A stretch of DNA of 17,129 nt from Bacillota bacterium. GTDB lineage: Bacteria > Armatimonadota > Hebobacteria > Hebobacterales > Hebobacteraceae. Under the pieces are notes generated by a model. The model made no database searches. It was given only the letters and a program-made list of their open reading frames with translations, and had not been told where the DNA came from. The position numbers were made by a program, and so were the translations under genes. The stretch covers positions 1 to 17,129 of the forward strand of contig JAUVSA010000015.1 of NCBI GenBank assembly GCA_030597345.1, given 5' to 3'. Positions 1-7,723 of the stretch are shown piece after piece (the stretch's first letter is position 1; the number at the start of each line of letters is the position of its first letter).

Positions 1-1
1 G

Positions 2-244
2 CCCCGCTTCGCCTTGTTCATGGGATACTGGTCTGGTTGCATTCTCATTGCGGTGATGCTGGTGTGGGCGATGATGGTGGACGTGCGGGAGGTGGACGAC
101 CGTGTCACGGAGCGCCAGCACCGGATTTGGCGCGATATGGCCCAGCTTGTCGCAGGCCGGATGAAGCGAGGGGGCAGAGAGTCCTCCGGCCCCGAGCGGC
201 CGGGCGGCGCGCCACCGGCCGATACGACGGGGGGCAACGAGTAG
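2..244 (+). CDS. C-terminal part of a membrane protein, or small one-helix protein
   Basis: The reading frame is open from the left edge and stops with TAG three bases before ribD. A hydrophobic stretch (SGCILIAVMLVWAMMV) is followed by an acidic-basic, probably cytoplasmic segment (DVREVDDRVTERQHRIW) and a Gly/Pro-rich low-complexity tail. In-frame starts exist at 14 (TTG) and 20 (ATG), but the bases before them contain no Shine-Dalgarno sequence. I therefore favour the end of a longer protein that begins outside the window; a complete protein of about 75 residues remains possible. The 3-bp gap to ribD suggests co-transcription. I recognise no family and assign no function. Confidence 0.55.
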   Translation, partial: PRFALFMGYWSGCILIAVMLVWAMMVDVREVDDRVTERQHRIWRDMAQLVAGRMKRGGRESSGPERPGGAPPADTTGGNE

Positions 245-247
245 CGA

Positions 248-1345
248 ATGAGCGGCAACGACGACACTCGCTGGATGCGGCGCGCACTGAGGCTGGCAGC
301 CCGGGGCCGCGGCAAGACAAGTCCCAACCCCATGGTGGGCGCGGTCATCGTCAAGCGCGGCCGCGCGGCAGGGGACGGATCCCACCGGCGGGCCGGCGGG
401 CCGCACGCGGAAGTCTGGGCGCTTCGAGAGGCCGGTCCGGCGGCGAGGGGCGCCACCCTCTACGTCACGCTGGAGCCCTGCTCTTACCACGGTAGAACGC
501 CTCCCTGCACGGAGGCGCTGATCGAGGCGGGTCTGCGACGCGTGGTTGTCGCCTGCACTGATCCCAACCCACTCGTAGACGGGAAGGGCATCCGGCGCTT
601 GCGCCGCTCGGGCATCGAAGTGGCGGTCGGTCTGCTGGAGCGGGAGGCGCGCGCCCTCAACGCGGCCTACTGCAAGCACGTCACCACAGGCCTGCCCCTC
701 GTCTCCCTGAAGGCGGCGATGAGCCTGGATGGGAAGATCGCCACCGCCTCCCGCGAGTCCAAGTGGATCACTGGGGAGCGAGCCCGCGCCGAGGCCCACC
801 GGCTCCGGGCGAGGCACGATGCGGTGTTGACCGGGGTCGAGACCGTTCTTGCGGACGATCCGGAGCTGACGGTGCGGATGTCTCGGGGATCGACTCCGCT
901 CCGGGTGGTGGTGGACAGTCGCGCGCGCACTCCCGCCACTGCGCGTCTGCTGACCGCGGACGAGAGGCCGCCGGTGATTGCCGTAACCCGGCAGGCGCCC
1001 CAGACGCGGATTCGCCGCCTGGAGCGAGCAGGGGCGGAGATCTGGGTAATCGGCTCCCGTGCAGGCAAAGTGAATCTCAGGTCCCTGATGAAGAGGCTCG
1101 GCAGGCGGGGCATCCAGAGCGTGCTTGTCGAGGCGGGGGGCACCCTGGCGGCCGGCGCGCTAGCCGCGAGACTGGTGGATCGTGTATACTTCTTTGTGGC
1201 GCCCAGGCTGATCGGCGGGGCCGACGCGCTCACGCCCATCGAAGGAGCAGGGGTGCGGCACCTTTCGCAGGCGTGGCGGGTGGAGAGGGTGCGGGTGCGG
1301 CGGCTTGGAGATGGTCTGCTGATCACGGGCGAGCTTGCGAAGTGA
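248..1345 (+). CDS. ribD: Bifunctional riboflavin deaminase/reductase RibD
   Basis: RibD deaminates the pyrimidine product of GTP cyclohydrolase II and then reduces its ribosyl chain, two consecutive steps of riboflavin synthesis in the cytosol. The deaminase domain fills about residues 1-145. It shows the zinc motif HAE (53-55) and PCSYHGRTPPC, with ligands Cys78 and Cys87, and SPNPMVGAV near the N-terminus. The reductase domain (about 150-365) has SLKAAMSLDGKIA, TGVETVLADDPELTVR and a terminal VEAGGTL segment where most members have VEGG. The length of 365 residues is normal. The ATG at 248 follows a GGGGGG tract by more than the usual distance, so translation may be coupled to the gene ending at 244. 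It is the first of four consecutive rib genes. Confidence 0.97.
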   Translation: MSGNDDTRWMRRALRLAARGRGKTSPNPMVGAVIVKRGRAAGDGSHRRAGGPHAEVWALREAGPAARGATLYVTLEPCSYHGRTPPCTEALIEAGLRRVVVACTDPNPLVDGKGIRRLRRSGIEVAVGLLEREARALNAAYCKHVTTGLPLVSLKAAMSLDGKIATASRESKWITGERARAEAHRLRARHDAVLTGVETVLADDPELTVRMSRGSTPLRVVVDSRARTPATARLLTADERPPVIAVTRQAPQTRIRRLERAGAEIWVIGSRAGKVNLRSLMKRLGRRGIQSVLVEAGGTLAAGALAARLVDRVYFFVAPRLIGGADALTPIEGAGVRHLSQAWRVERVRVRRLGDGLLITGELAK

Positions 1346-1400
1346 ATCGCGAATACACGGCGCCGCTCCGGAGGGAGCAGGCAGCGTAGGTCCGTACAGA

Positions 1401-2054
1401 ATGTTCACAGGACTGGTCGAGGAAATTGGAGTCATAGCAGAGGTGGCTCGCGGGCGCAGCCTGCGTCTCGGGATTCGGGCCCAGCGCGTGCTGGCAGACC
1501 TGAAGCCGGGCGACAGCATCGCGGTCAGCGGCCCGTGCCTGACTGTGGAGCGCGCCTCTCAAGATCGTTTCTGGGCTTCCTTGCTGCCGGAGACGGCCGA
1601 GGGGACCACTCTCGGCGCCGCTCGGCAGGGAGGGCGGGTGAACCTCGAACGGCCGCTCCGGCTGGGCGACCGTCTGGGCGGGCATCTGGTGGCGGGGCAT
1701 GTTGACGGGGTCGCGGAGGTGACCGGAGTTCAGGAGCGAGGGGATACTCGGCTCGTGGAGCTGCTCTGCCCGGCCGGGCTTGAGCGATATCTGGTAGACC
1801 GTGGATCGGTGACGCTGGATGGGGTGAGCCTGACGGTCGTGCGCCCCAAGGGGCGGCGGTTCTCGGTCGCGCTGGTGGCGGCGACGCTGACGGCGACGAC
1901 GCTTGGCCACCTGCGGGCGGGAGATCGAGTGAACATGGAAGCGGACCTACTGGCAAAGCACGTCGAGAAGCTTCTGGGCGCGCGCGAGGGCGGATCGGAG
2001 GCGGCGGGCGCCGAGAAGCTGCTTGGCTGGATGGCGGAGGCAGAGCTGTCGTGA
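1401..2054 (+). CDS. ribE: Riboflavin synthase, alpha chain
   Basis: This enzyme dismutates two molecules of 6,7-dimethyl-8-ribityllumazine to riboflavin and the pyrimidine substrate of RibH. The ATG at 1401 gives the diagnostic N-terminus MFTGLVEEIG. Two lumazine-binding barrels are visible: residues 1 to about 96 (SGPCLTV with Cys46, LLPETAEGTTLG) and about 97-190 (GGHLVAGHVDGV, GSVTLDGVSLTV, VNMEADLLAKHVEKLL). The total is 217 residues, as usual. In the second barrel, the segment equivalent to the common L-I-P-x-T-L reads LVAATLTATTLG, a mild departure. The gene starts 55 bp after ribD and overlaps ribBA by four bases. An upstream in-frame TTG at 1335 is rejected because it would add an unconserved tail. 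Confidence 0.96.
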   Translation: MFTGLVEEIGVIAEVARGRSLRLGIRAQRVLADLKPGDSIAVSGPCLTVERASQDRFWASLLPETAEGTTLGAARQGGRVNLERPLRLGDRLGGHLVAGHVDGVAEVTGVQERGDTRLVELLCPAGLERYLVDRGSVTLDGVSLTVVRPKGRRFSVALVAATLTATTLGHLRAGDRVNMEADLLAKHVEKLLGAREGGSEAAGAEKLLGWMAEAELS

Positions 2055-3319
2055 CGGGCGAGCGAGAGGACGGCAACAGGGACAGCAGGATCGTCCCGGT
2101 GGACCAGGCGCTGGACGACTTCAAGGCCGGGCGGTGCGTCATCATCGTGGACGACGAGGACCGGGAGAACGAGGGCGACCTGGCCGTCGCCGCGGAGTTC
2201 GGCACCCCGGAGGCGATCAACTTCATGGCGAAGGAGGGCCGCGGCCTGATCTGTGTGGCGATGACCCGGGAGCGGCTCCACGAGCTGGACGTCCGGCCGA
2301 TGGTGCCTGACGGGACTGCGCTCCACGGCACCGCCTTCACGGTCAGCGTTGATGCGAAGGAAGGCACGACGACCGGGATTTCGGCCCACGATCGAGCGGC
2401 CACCGTGAGAGCGTTGATCGATCCCACCACGGGACCCGAAGATCTCGCGCGGCCGGGCCACGTTTTCCCCCTGCAGGCGAGAGACGGCGGCGTGCTGGCC
2501 CGGGCCGGGCAGACCGAAGCATCCGTGGACCTGGCCCGGCTGGGCGGGATATATCCCGCCGCGATCATCTGCGAGATAATGGCCGAAGATGGAACCATGG
2601 CGAGGATGCCTGCCCTCGCAGAGCTGGCCCGAAAGCACGACCTCAACATAGTCACCGTCGAGTCCATCATCGATTACCGGCGACGCCGCGAGAAGTTGAT
2701 CCGCCGCGCCGCCACCTCACTGGTACCGACGCGATTCGGGGTCTTCACGGTACACGCCTACGAGAGCCTCGTGGACACCAAGCCATATCTCGCGATGGTC
2801 TACGGGAAGATCGGGCCGGGGCCGACGCTGGTGCGGGTGCACTCGAGCTGCCTCACCGGCGATGTCTTCCACTCGTTTCGCTGTGACTGCGGGGAGCAGT
2901 TGGAGCGGGCACTCCACCTCATCGCCGACGAGGGATCGGGAGTCCTGCTTTACATCCAGCAGGAAGGGCGAGGCATCGGGTTGATCAATAAGATCCGCGC
3001 CTACGAGCTGCAGGAGCACGGCCACGATACGGTGGAGGCCAATCGACTCCTCGGGTTCGCCGCGGATATTCGGGACTATGGAATTGGGGCGCAGATCCTG
3101 GCCGATCTCGGCCTGCGTGAGATCCGGCTGTTGACCAACAATCCCGGCAAGGTGGTGGGCATCGAGGGGATGGGGATTCACGTGGTGGAGCGGGTCCCGC
3201 TGGAGATTCCGCCCACGGACATCAATCGGGGGTACCTGCGTGCCAAGCGGGAAAAACTGGGACATCTCCTCTCTGATGTGGTTGAGGACAAGGACAGTGG
3301 AAAGGACGGAGCATCGTGA
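2051..3319 (+). CDS. ribBA: 3,4-dihydroxy-2-butanone-4-phosphate synthase / GTP cyclohydrolase II fusion
   Basis: The protein supplies both precursors of riboflavin. The N-terminal half converts ribulose 5-phosphate to dihydroxybutanone phosphate, and the C-terminal half opens the GTP imidazole ring. The first domain (about 1-210) has the acidic metal loop DDEDRENEGD (34-43), HGTAFTVSVDA, TGISAHDRA and HDLNIVTVE. The second (about 215-405) has the zinc cysteines Cys267, Cys278 and Cys280 in SSCLTGDVFHSFRCDCG. It also has QEGRGIGL, DTVEAN, RDYGIGAQIL and LTNNPGKVVGIEGMGI. Both halves look active. The start is GTG at 2051 inside the ribE stop (GTGA), and the stop overlaps the ribH start in the same way, which points to translational coupling. 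Confidence 0.97.
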   Translation: MTGEREDGNRDSRIVPVDQALDDFKAGRCVIIVDDEDRENEGDLAVAAEFGTPEAINFMAKEGRGLICVAMTRERLHELDVRPMVPDGTALHGTAFTVSVDAKEGTTTGISAHDRAATVRALIDPTTGPEDLARPGHVFPLQARDGGVLARAGQTEASVDLARLGGIYPAAIICEIMAEDGTMARMPALAELARKHDLNIVTVESIIDYRRRREKLIRRAATSLVPTRFGVFTVHAYESLVDTKPYLAMVYGKIGPGPTLVRVHSSCLTGDVFHSFRCDCGEQLERALHLIADEGSGVLLYIQQEGRGIGLINKIRAYELQEHGHDTVEANRLLGFAADIRDYGIGAQILADLGLREIRLLTNNPGKVVGIEGMGIHVVERVPLEIPPTDINRGYLRAKREKLGHLLSDVVEDKDSGKDGAS

Positions 3320-3804
3320 GCAAGAGCTATGAGGGATCGCTGGTAGCCGAGGGGCTTCGTTTCGGCATCGTTGCCAGCCGTTTCAACGATCTGATCGTGA
3401 GCCGGCTGCTGTCGGGCGCGCTGGACGCGCTTCAGCGGCACGGGGTGAGCGAGGACGCGATAGAGACGGCCTGGGTGCCAGGTGGGTTCGAGCTCCCGCT
3501 GGTGGCGAAGAAGATGGCGGAGAGCGGCAAGTACGATGCGGTGATCTGCCTGGCTGCGATCATTCGAGGGGCAACGCCGCACTTCGAGTATGTGGCGGCC
3601 GAGGCATCCAAGGGGATTGCGCAGGTTTCGCTGGCGACGGGACTGCCCGTGATCTACGGCGTCATCACGGCCGACACCATCGAGCAGGCCGTGGAGCGGG
3701 CCGGCACCAAGGCCGGCAACCGGGGTGCGGACGCCGCGCGCTCCGCCATCGAGATGGCGAACCTGCTGCGCTCCCTGCCCGGCAAGGGCAAGTCCAAGGC
3801 CTGA
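3316..3804 (+). CDS. ribH: 6,7-dimethyl-8-ribityllumazine synthase (beta subunit)
   Basis: Lumazine synthase condenses the RibB product with the RibD-derived pyrimidine; family members assemble as pentamers or 60-meric shells. Visible motifs are GIVASRFNDLIV near the N-terminus, WVPGGFELPL, the substrate-loop segment GATPHFEYV with catalytic His89, and the phosphate-binding region around Arg128 (ERAGTKAGNRG). The length of 162 residues is typical, and a short Lys-rich tail ends the protein. The start is a GTG overlapping the ribBA stop. It is the last gene of the riboflavin set; dtd begins 19 bp later on the same strand. Confidence 0.97.
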   Translation: MSKSYEGSLVAEGLRFGIVASRFNDLIVSRLLSGALDALQRHGVSEDAIETAWVPGGFELPLVAKKMAESGKYDAVICLAAIIRGATPHFEYVAAEASKGIAQVSLATGLPVIYGVITADTIEQAVERAGTKAGNRGADAARSAIEMANLLRSLPGKGKSKA

Positions 3805-3823
3805 GAGAGGCGAGGGCGGGTCA

Positions 3824-4279
3824 GTGCGCGCAGTTGTCCAGCGTGTCAGTGCCGCGCGAGTCGAGGTCGAAGGTGAGGTGGTGGGGGCCATCGACAAGGG
3901 CCTGGTGGTCTTGCTGGGCGTGGCCGACGGGGACGGGGAGCGAGAGGCGATCTGGCTGGCCGATAAGATCGCGGGTCTGCGCATCTTCGAGGACGACGCC
4001 GGAAAGATGAACCGCGCGGTGCAGGATGTGGGCGGCTCGGTGCTGGTGGTGAGCCAGTTCACGCTGCTCGGCGATTGCCGGAAGGGCCGTCGGCCGAGCT
4101 TCACGGCGGCGGCGCCGCCGGAAGAGGCGGATCGTCTCTACCAGAAGTTCGTGGAGCGGGTGAGGGAGAGCGGACTGCGAGTCGAGACCGGCGTGTTTCA
4201 AGCGCACATGTCAGTCCACTTGATCAACGACGGACCGGTCACCCTTCTGTTGGACACGCCGGGGAAGGGGATCGGTTGA
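3824..4279 (+). CDS. dtd: D-aminoacyl-tRNA deacylase
   Basis: Dtd hydrolyses D-amino acids, and Gly mischarged on tRNA-Ala, from tRNA, acting as a cytosolic proofreading enzyme. The GTG at 3824 gives MRAVVQRVSAARVEV, the family N-terminus, and is preceded by a purine-rich GAGAGAGGCGAGGG. The active-site motif SQFTLLGDCRKGRRPSF and the Gly-cisPro motif in NDGPVTLLLDTP are both present. The product is 151 residues, close to the usual length. In-frame codons upstream to 3725 lie within ribH and are not used in my call. The gene may be cotranscribed with the rib genes, but there is no functional link to riboflavin. Confidence 0.95.
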   Translation: MRAVVQRVSAARVEVEGEVVGAIDKGLVVLLGVADGDGEREAIWLADKIAGLRIFEDDAGKMNRAVQDVGGSVLVVSQFTLLGDCRKGRRPSFTAAAPPEEADRLYQKFVERVRESGLRVETGVFQAHMSVHLINDGPVTLLLDTPGKGIG

Positions 4280-4304
4280 CGGCGCTGTTTCGTTGTGTTA
4301 CCGT
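4276..4304 (+). promoter_or_regulatory. Possible promoter for the Fe-S scaffold gene
   Basis: TTGACG (4276-4281, overlapping the dtd stop codon) is followed after 17 bases by TACCGT (4299-4304), which carries an upstream TGT giving an extended -10. The -35 is 5/6 to consensus and the -10 only 3/6. It would place transcription start about 30 bases before the GTG at 4344. Confidence 0.38.
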
Positions 4305-4326
4305 CTTGCGGTTTGTCCTTGGCTTG

Positions 4327-4334
4327 AGAAGGAG
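4327..4334 (+). promoter_or_regulatory. Ribosome binding site deciding the GTG start of the scaffold gene
   Basis: AGAAGGAG lies nine bases before the GTG at 4344. It supports that start over the upstream in-frame codon at 4293. Confidence 0.75.
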
Positions 4335-4343
4335 CGCAGGCAC

Positions 4344-4760
4344 GTGTACAGCGAGAAGGTAATGGAGCACTTCCGCAACCCGCGGAATGTGGGCGAGATG
4401 GAGAACCCGGACGGTGTCGGCAAGGTCGGCAACCCCGTCTGCGGCGACATAATGGAGCTCAGCATCAAGGTGGCGGACGGGGTGATCACGGACGCGAAAT
4501 TCCGGACCTTCGGCTGTGGCGCGGCCATCGCCACCAGCAGCATGGTGACCGAGCTGGTGAAGGGCAAGACCATAGAGGAGGCCGTGCGGATCAGCAACAA
4601 GGCCGTGGCGGAAGCTCTCGGGGGACTTCCCCCCATCAAGATGCACTGCTCGGTGCTCGCCGAGCAGGCGCTCAGATCAGCAATTCAGGACTACCAGGAA
4701 CGCCGGAAGAAGGAAGGCGAAGAGCAGCCGGCTGCCGCGAAGTCCAGCCAGGAAGACTGA
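4344..4760 (+). CDS. nifU: NifU/IscU-type Fe-S cluster assembly scaffold
   Basis: The protein would build [2Fe-2S] or [4Fe-4S] clusters with sulfur from a cysteine desulfurase and pass them to apoproteins. Starting at GTG 4344 it reads MYSEKVMEHFRNPRNVG, the classic NifU N-domain start. The three ligand cysteines are Cys33 (NPVCGD, with Asp35), Cys58 (FGCGAAIATSS) and Cys102 (KMHCSVLAEQAL, after His101). The length of 138 residues corresponds to the N-domain alone, with no Nfu or ferredoxin-like extension, and the tail is rich in Glu, Lys and Ala. No desulfurase, IscA or mnmA gene is in the window, so the partner must be encoded elsewhere. Confidence 0.93.
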   Translation: MYSEKVMEHFRNPRNVGEMENPDGVGKVGNPVCGDIMELSIKVADGVITDAKFRTFGCGAAIATSSMVTELVKGKTIEEAVRISNKAVAEALGGLPPIKMHCSVLAEQALRSAIQDYQERRKKEGEEQPAAAKSSQED

Positions 4761-4773
4761 GCCGGCCGCGCTG

Positions 4774-4795
4774 GCGGCTCGCCGCTGTGAGCCGC
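4774..4795. terminator. Hairpin between convergent nifU and cimA
   Basis: GCGGCTC (4774-4780) and GAGCCGC (4789-4795) form a perfect 7-bp stem with an 8-base loop. It lies in the 49-bp gap between two convergent genes, as expected of a bidirectional terminator. No clear T-tract follows on either strand. Confidence 0.35.
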
Positions 4796-4809
4796 TGTGG
4801 GCCCAGAGG

Positions 4810-6408
4810 CTATCGCGTTCCCTTGGCGTTCTTGGCGTCGTCGAGCCCCTGGAGCAGCCCCCATTCGACACCATCCACCAGCGCCTGCCAGCTCGCCTCG
4901 ATGATGTTGGTGTGAACGCCCACTGTCGTCCAACTGTGTGCCCCGGACCGCGACTCGACCATCACTCGCACCCTTGCCGCGGTCGCCTGCTCGGGCGCAT
5001 CGACCACACTCACCTTGAAGTCGGTGAGTCGGATCTCCGCCAGCTGCGGATAGAAGCGCTCGAGAGCCTTTCGCAGGGCATTGTCGAGGGCGTGTACGGG
5101 GCCGTCTCCCTCTGCCGCGGTGTGCTCTTTCTCTCCATCCACTGCCAACTTGATGGTGGCCTCGGTCCTGATCTCTCCCTCCCGGTCCTTCTCGACCGTC
5201 ACTCGAAAGCCCTCGAGCTGGAACCGGGGCTGGTACATCCCAACGCTCTTGCGCACCATCAGCTCGAAGGACGCTTCGGCGCCATCGAACTGGTAACCCG
5301 CGTGCTCCATCTCCTTCAGGCGTGCCATTATCTCCCGCGCCTGTGGGGAGTCCTTCTCGAGCCCAAGTTCGAGAGACTGGATCTTGAAGACAAGCGCGCC
5401 GCGGCCGGCCTGATCTGAGACCAGATAGCGGCGTTCGTTTCCGACCGTCTCCGGCAGGATATGCTCGTAGGTGCGCGGGTGCTTCAGCATGGCGTCGACG
5501 TGCATGCCGCCCTTGTGGGCGAAAGCGCTGCGCCCCACGAATGCGTCGCGCTCGGGCGGAGGCATGTTCGCGATGGAGGCCACGTAGTGCGCCGTCTCGT
5601 AGAGCTGCGCGAGCTGCTCTTCCGTCAGCACCTTTCGGTCCAGCTTGAGCTGCAGGTTCGGGATCACGGCAGACAGGTTCGCTGTTCCGCAGCGCTCCCC
5701 GTAGCCGTTAATCGTGCCCTGGACCATCGTGGCACCCGCCTCCACCGCAGCGAGAGTGTTGGCCACAGCCAGCTCGCTGTCATTGTGTGAGTGGATGCCC
5801 AGCGGCGACTTGACAGCCCCCTGGGCGGCCCGTACTCCCTCCTGGATCTGGCCCGGAAGCGTTCCCCCATTGGTATCGCACAGGCAGATCCAGTCTACTC
5901 CCGCGGCTGTTGCAGCTTCCAGGCACGCCAGAGCATACTCCGGATTCTGTCTGAAGCCGTCGAAGAAATGCTCCGCGTCGAGGCCTGCCTCCAGCCCGTG
6001 CTCCTTCACATAGCGAATGGAATCCCGGATCATCTTGAGATTCTCATCCAGGTCCGTGCGCAGGACGGCCTCCACGTGAAGATCCCAGGCCTTGGCAACG
6101 ACCGCGGCGACCGGCACCCCCAGCTCGACCAGGTTCTGCATACCCGGATCTTCTTCCACTGTCTTTGCCGCTCGCCGGGTCATCGCGAAGGCCACCAGCC
6201 TCGCGTGCTTGAGCGATTCCTCCCGCATGCGGGCGAAGAAGGCCATGTCCGTGCGGTTGCCGGGGTCAGAGAAGCCGCCCTCGATGTAGTGGATCCCCAG
6301 ACCGTCGAGCCGGTGGGCGATCTTTACCTTGTCGTCCACCGAGAACGAAATGCCCTCTGTCTGCGCACCATCTCGAAGTGTGGTGTCGTACAGCAGAAGG
6401 TCGCTCAC
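4810..6408 (-). CDS. cimA: (R)-citramalate synthase
   Basis: CimA condenses acetyl-CoA with pyruvate to citramalate, the entry to threonine-independent isoleucine synthesis. The 532-residue product begins MSDLLLYDTTLRDGAQTEG, with catalytic Arg12 and Asp13 of the LRDG motif. GIHSHND supplies the metal-binding His206 and His208, and GTINGYGERCG (231-241) is the family signature. Residues from about 385 to 515 form the LeuA-type dimer/allosteric domain, so end-product inhibition is likely. Related 2-isopropylmalate and homocitrate synthases share the barrel; the FSVDDK segment and the AFVGRSAFAHKGGMHVDA linker favour the Geobacter-type citramalate group. The GTG start at 6408 is fixed by AGGAGGAG just upstream; the frame stays open to 6681 but that stretch holds the promoter. 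The stop is TAG. Confidence 0.93.
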   Translation of the reverse strand: MSDLLLYDTTLRDGAQTEGISFSVDDKVKIAHRLDGLGIHYIEGGFSDPGNRTDMAFFARMREESLKHARLVAFAMTRRAAKTVEEDPGMQNLVELGVPVAAVVAKAWDLHVEAVLRTDLDENLKMIRDSIRYVKEHGLEAGLDAEHFFDGFRQNPEYALACLEAATAAGVDWICLCDTNGGTLPGQIQEGVRAAQGAVKSPLGIHSHNDSELAVANTLAAVEAGATMVQGTINGYGERCGTANLSAVIPNLQLKLDRKVLTEEQLAQLYETAHYVASIANMPPPERDAFVGRSAFAHKGGMHVDAMLKHPRTYEHILPETVGNERRYLVSDQAGRGALVFKIQSLELGLEKDSPQAREIMARLKEMEHAGYQFDGAEASFELMVRKSVGMYQPRFQLEGFRVTVEKDREGEIRTEATIKLAVDGEKEHTAAEGDGPVHALDNALRKALERFYPQLAEIRLTDFKVSVVDAPEQATAARVRVMVESRSGAHSWTTVGVHTNIIEASWQALVDGVEWGLLQGLDDAKNAKGTR

Positions 6409-6412
6409 CGTT

Positions 6413-6420
6413 CTCCTCCT
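6413..6420 (-). promoter_or_regulatory. Strong ribosome binding site of cimA
   Basis: On the minus strand AGGAGGAG lies four bases before the GTG start at 6408. This near-perfect anti-16S match decides the start against the open frame further upstream. Confidence 0.85.
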
Positions 6421-6488
6421 CCCCAAAAGATCGAGCCGCCGGCGGACCGCGAACGGGCCACCGCGGCCGCGCGGATTGCTTGCAGGGG

Positions 6489-6518
6489 ATTGTACTCGCG
6501 CCGGCGGGGAAGTGTCAA
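6489..6518 (-). promoter_or_regulatory. Near-consensus sigma70-type promoter of cimA
   Basis: On the minus strand TTGACA (6518-6513, 6/6 to consensus) is followed after 18 bases by TACAAT (6494-6489, 5/6). Transcription would start near 6482, giving a GC-rich leader of about 74 bases. The leader contains the palindrome CCGCCGGCGG but no obvious leader peptide or T-box. It lies between the M23 peptidase stop and cimA, so cimA can be expressed independently of that gene. Confidence 0.75.
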
Positions 6519-6550
6519 ACTGGGATGGCCTGCCCTGAGGGGGAGGGAAT

Positions 6551-7723
6551 CTAGGGCAGGAACTGCATCGGGTTCGTGTGCCGCCCGTCCCGCCGCACCT
6601 CGAAGTGCAGGTGAGGGCCGGTGGACAGACCAGTGCTCCCGACGTAGGCGATGACTTCTCCCTGCTTGACCGTGTCACCATTCTTCACGGCCAGTCGGGA
6701 GCAGTGAGCGTAGAGCGTAGCCATCCCTCCACCATGGTCCACGATGACACAGTTGCCGTATCCACCCCACCGAGCCGCGTGCACCACTGTGCCCGGGGCC
6801 GCCGCGCGGATCTTGGTGCCCCTGGAGACAGCGATGTCTATACCGGTGTGCATCTTCCGCACGCGATAGATTGGGTGCACGCGATAGCCGTAGCCGGAGC
6901 TGATTCGCCCTCGCAGGGGCCACTCGAGTTTCCCGCTCCACGACTTGGAGAGACGCGCCCGACCCTCAGGTGTCTGCTGGAGGCGCTGGAGCATCGCCTC
7001 CACTTCCCGGGAATCCGCCTCGAGCTCGGCGAGCGCTCTCTCCCAGGCCGCCCGGTCGTTGAGCAGGCTGGTCTTCTTGCGCTTCGTGTCTGCTAGCGCC
7101 GAGCGAGTCCGTTTCCTGTCGGATACGATCCGGTTCCTCAAACGGGCCAGCTGCTGCTCCCGCTCCTCGAGGTCGGCCCGTCGCGCCTCCGCATCCACGC
7201 GCGCCGCGTCGTAGTCGTCCAGCATTTCGGCATCGCGAGCTACCACCTGGTCGAGGAGGTACATGCGGTTGGAGAAATCAGTGAAGCTGGCAGCGCTCAG
7301 GAGCACCTCGATGGGTCGCACTTCGCCCTGCTCGTAGATTGCGACCAGCCGAGCCGATACATTCTCGCACTGGGTGGTCAGCCGCTCATCTGCTGCGTTG
7401 CACTCCTGAGCGGCCTGCTGGACATCCGTCCGCGCGCGCGCTGCTTCCGCGGAGGTCCGGTGGAGCCTAGATTCTGCACGGTCGAGCTTCGCATCGAGGT
7501 ACGCCAGGTCGTTGGTCACCCGCCGCTGGCGTTTCTTGATTGTCCGCAGCTTGCTCTGGACCGCTTGCTTCTCGCGCCTGATGGTATCCAGCCGCTGGGT
7601 GAGGGTGTCGAAGTTGCTCTCGCCGGGCCGCAACGAGGCGACGGAAGCTCCCGTCGCTCCCGCGGCTACCAGCAGCAATCCCGCGAGGAACCGCCGAACC
7701 CGTCGCCCGAAAAGCATCCGCAT
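6551..7723 (-). CDS. Secreted coiled-coil M23 family metallopeptidase (EnvC/NlpD-like)
   Basis: This is a probable peptidoglycan endopeptidase or activator of septal hydrolases, exported to the cell envelope. The 390-residue product starts with a basic n-region and hydrophobic core (residues 1-30, LAGLLLVAAGATGASVAS), a signal peptide or membrane anchor. A long coiled coil of Arg, Glu, Ala and Gln heptads covers about 36-250. The LytM/M23 domain (about 268-390) keeps all zinc and catalytic residues: His292 and Asp296 in HTGIDIAV, His340 in YAH, and His371/His373 in HLHFE. Degenerate EnvC activators lack some of these, so real peptidase activity is likely. The ATG at 7723 is chosen because the signal peptide begins there; the frame runs open to 8086 without a convincing alternative. 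The upstream GGGGGG is only a weak ribosome site. Confidence 0.9.
   Translation of the reverse strand: MRMLFGRRVRRFLAGLLLVAAGATGASVASLRPGESNFDTLTQRLDTIRREKQAVQSKLRTIKKRQRRVTNDLAYLDAKLDRAESRLHRTSAEAARARTDVQQAAQECNAADERLTTQCENVSARLVAIYEQGEVRPIEVLLSAASFTDFSNRMYLLDQVVARDAEMLDDYDAARVDAEARRADLEEREQQLARLRNRIVSDRKRTRSALADTKRKKTSLLNDRAAWERALAELEADSREVEAMLQRLQQTPEGRARLSKSWSGKLEWPLRGRISSGYGYRVHPIYRVRKMHTGIDIAVSRGTKIRAAAPGTVVHAARWGGYGNCVIVDHGGGMATLYAHCSRLAVKNGDTVKQGEVIAYVGSTGLSTGPHLHFEVRRDGRHTNPMQFLP

Noticed and set aside
1..250. FMN riboswitch before ribD
   Set aside because: The region is coding up to three bases before ribD, and none of the conserved RFN helices were recognised.
6409..6681. Open N-terminal extension of citramalate synthase
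   Set aside because: It would be low-complexity and Arg/Pro-rich. It contains a strong promoter, and AGGAGGAG plus the family N-terminus fix the start at 6408.
7460..7500. GTCGAGCTTCG in the M23 gene as another copy of the 11683-11808 repeat
   Set aside because: The match is limited to about ten bases in a coding region and does not extend across the 15-bp core.
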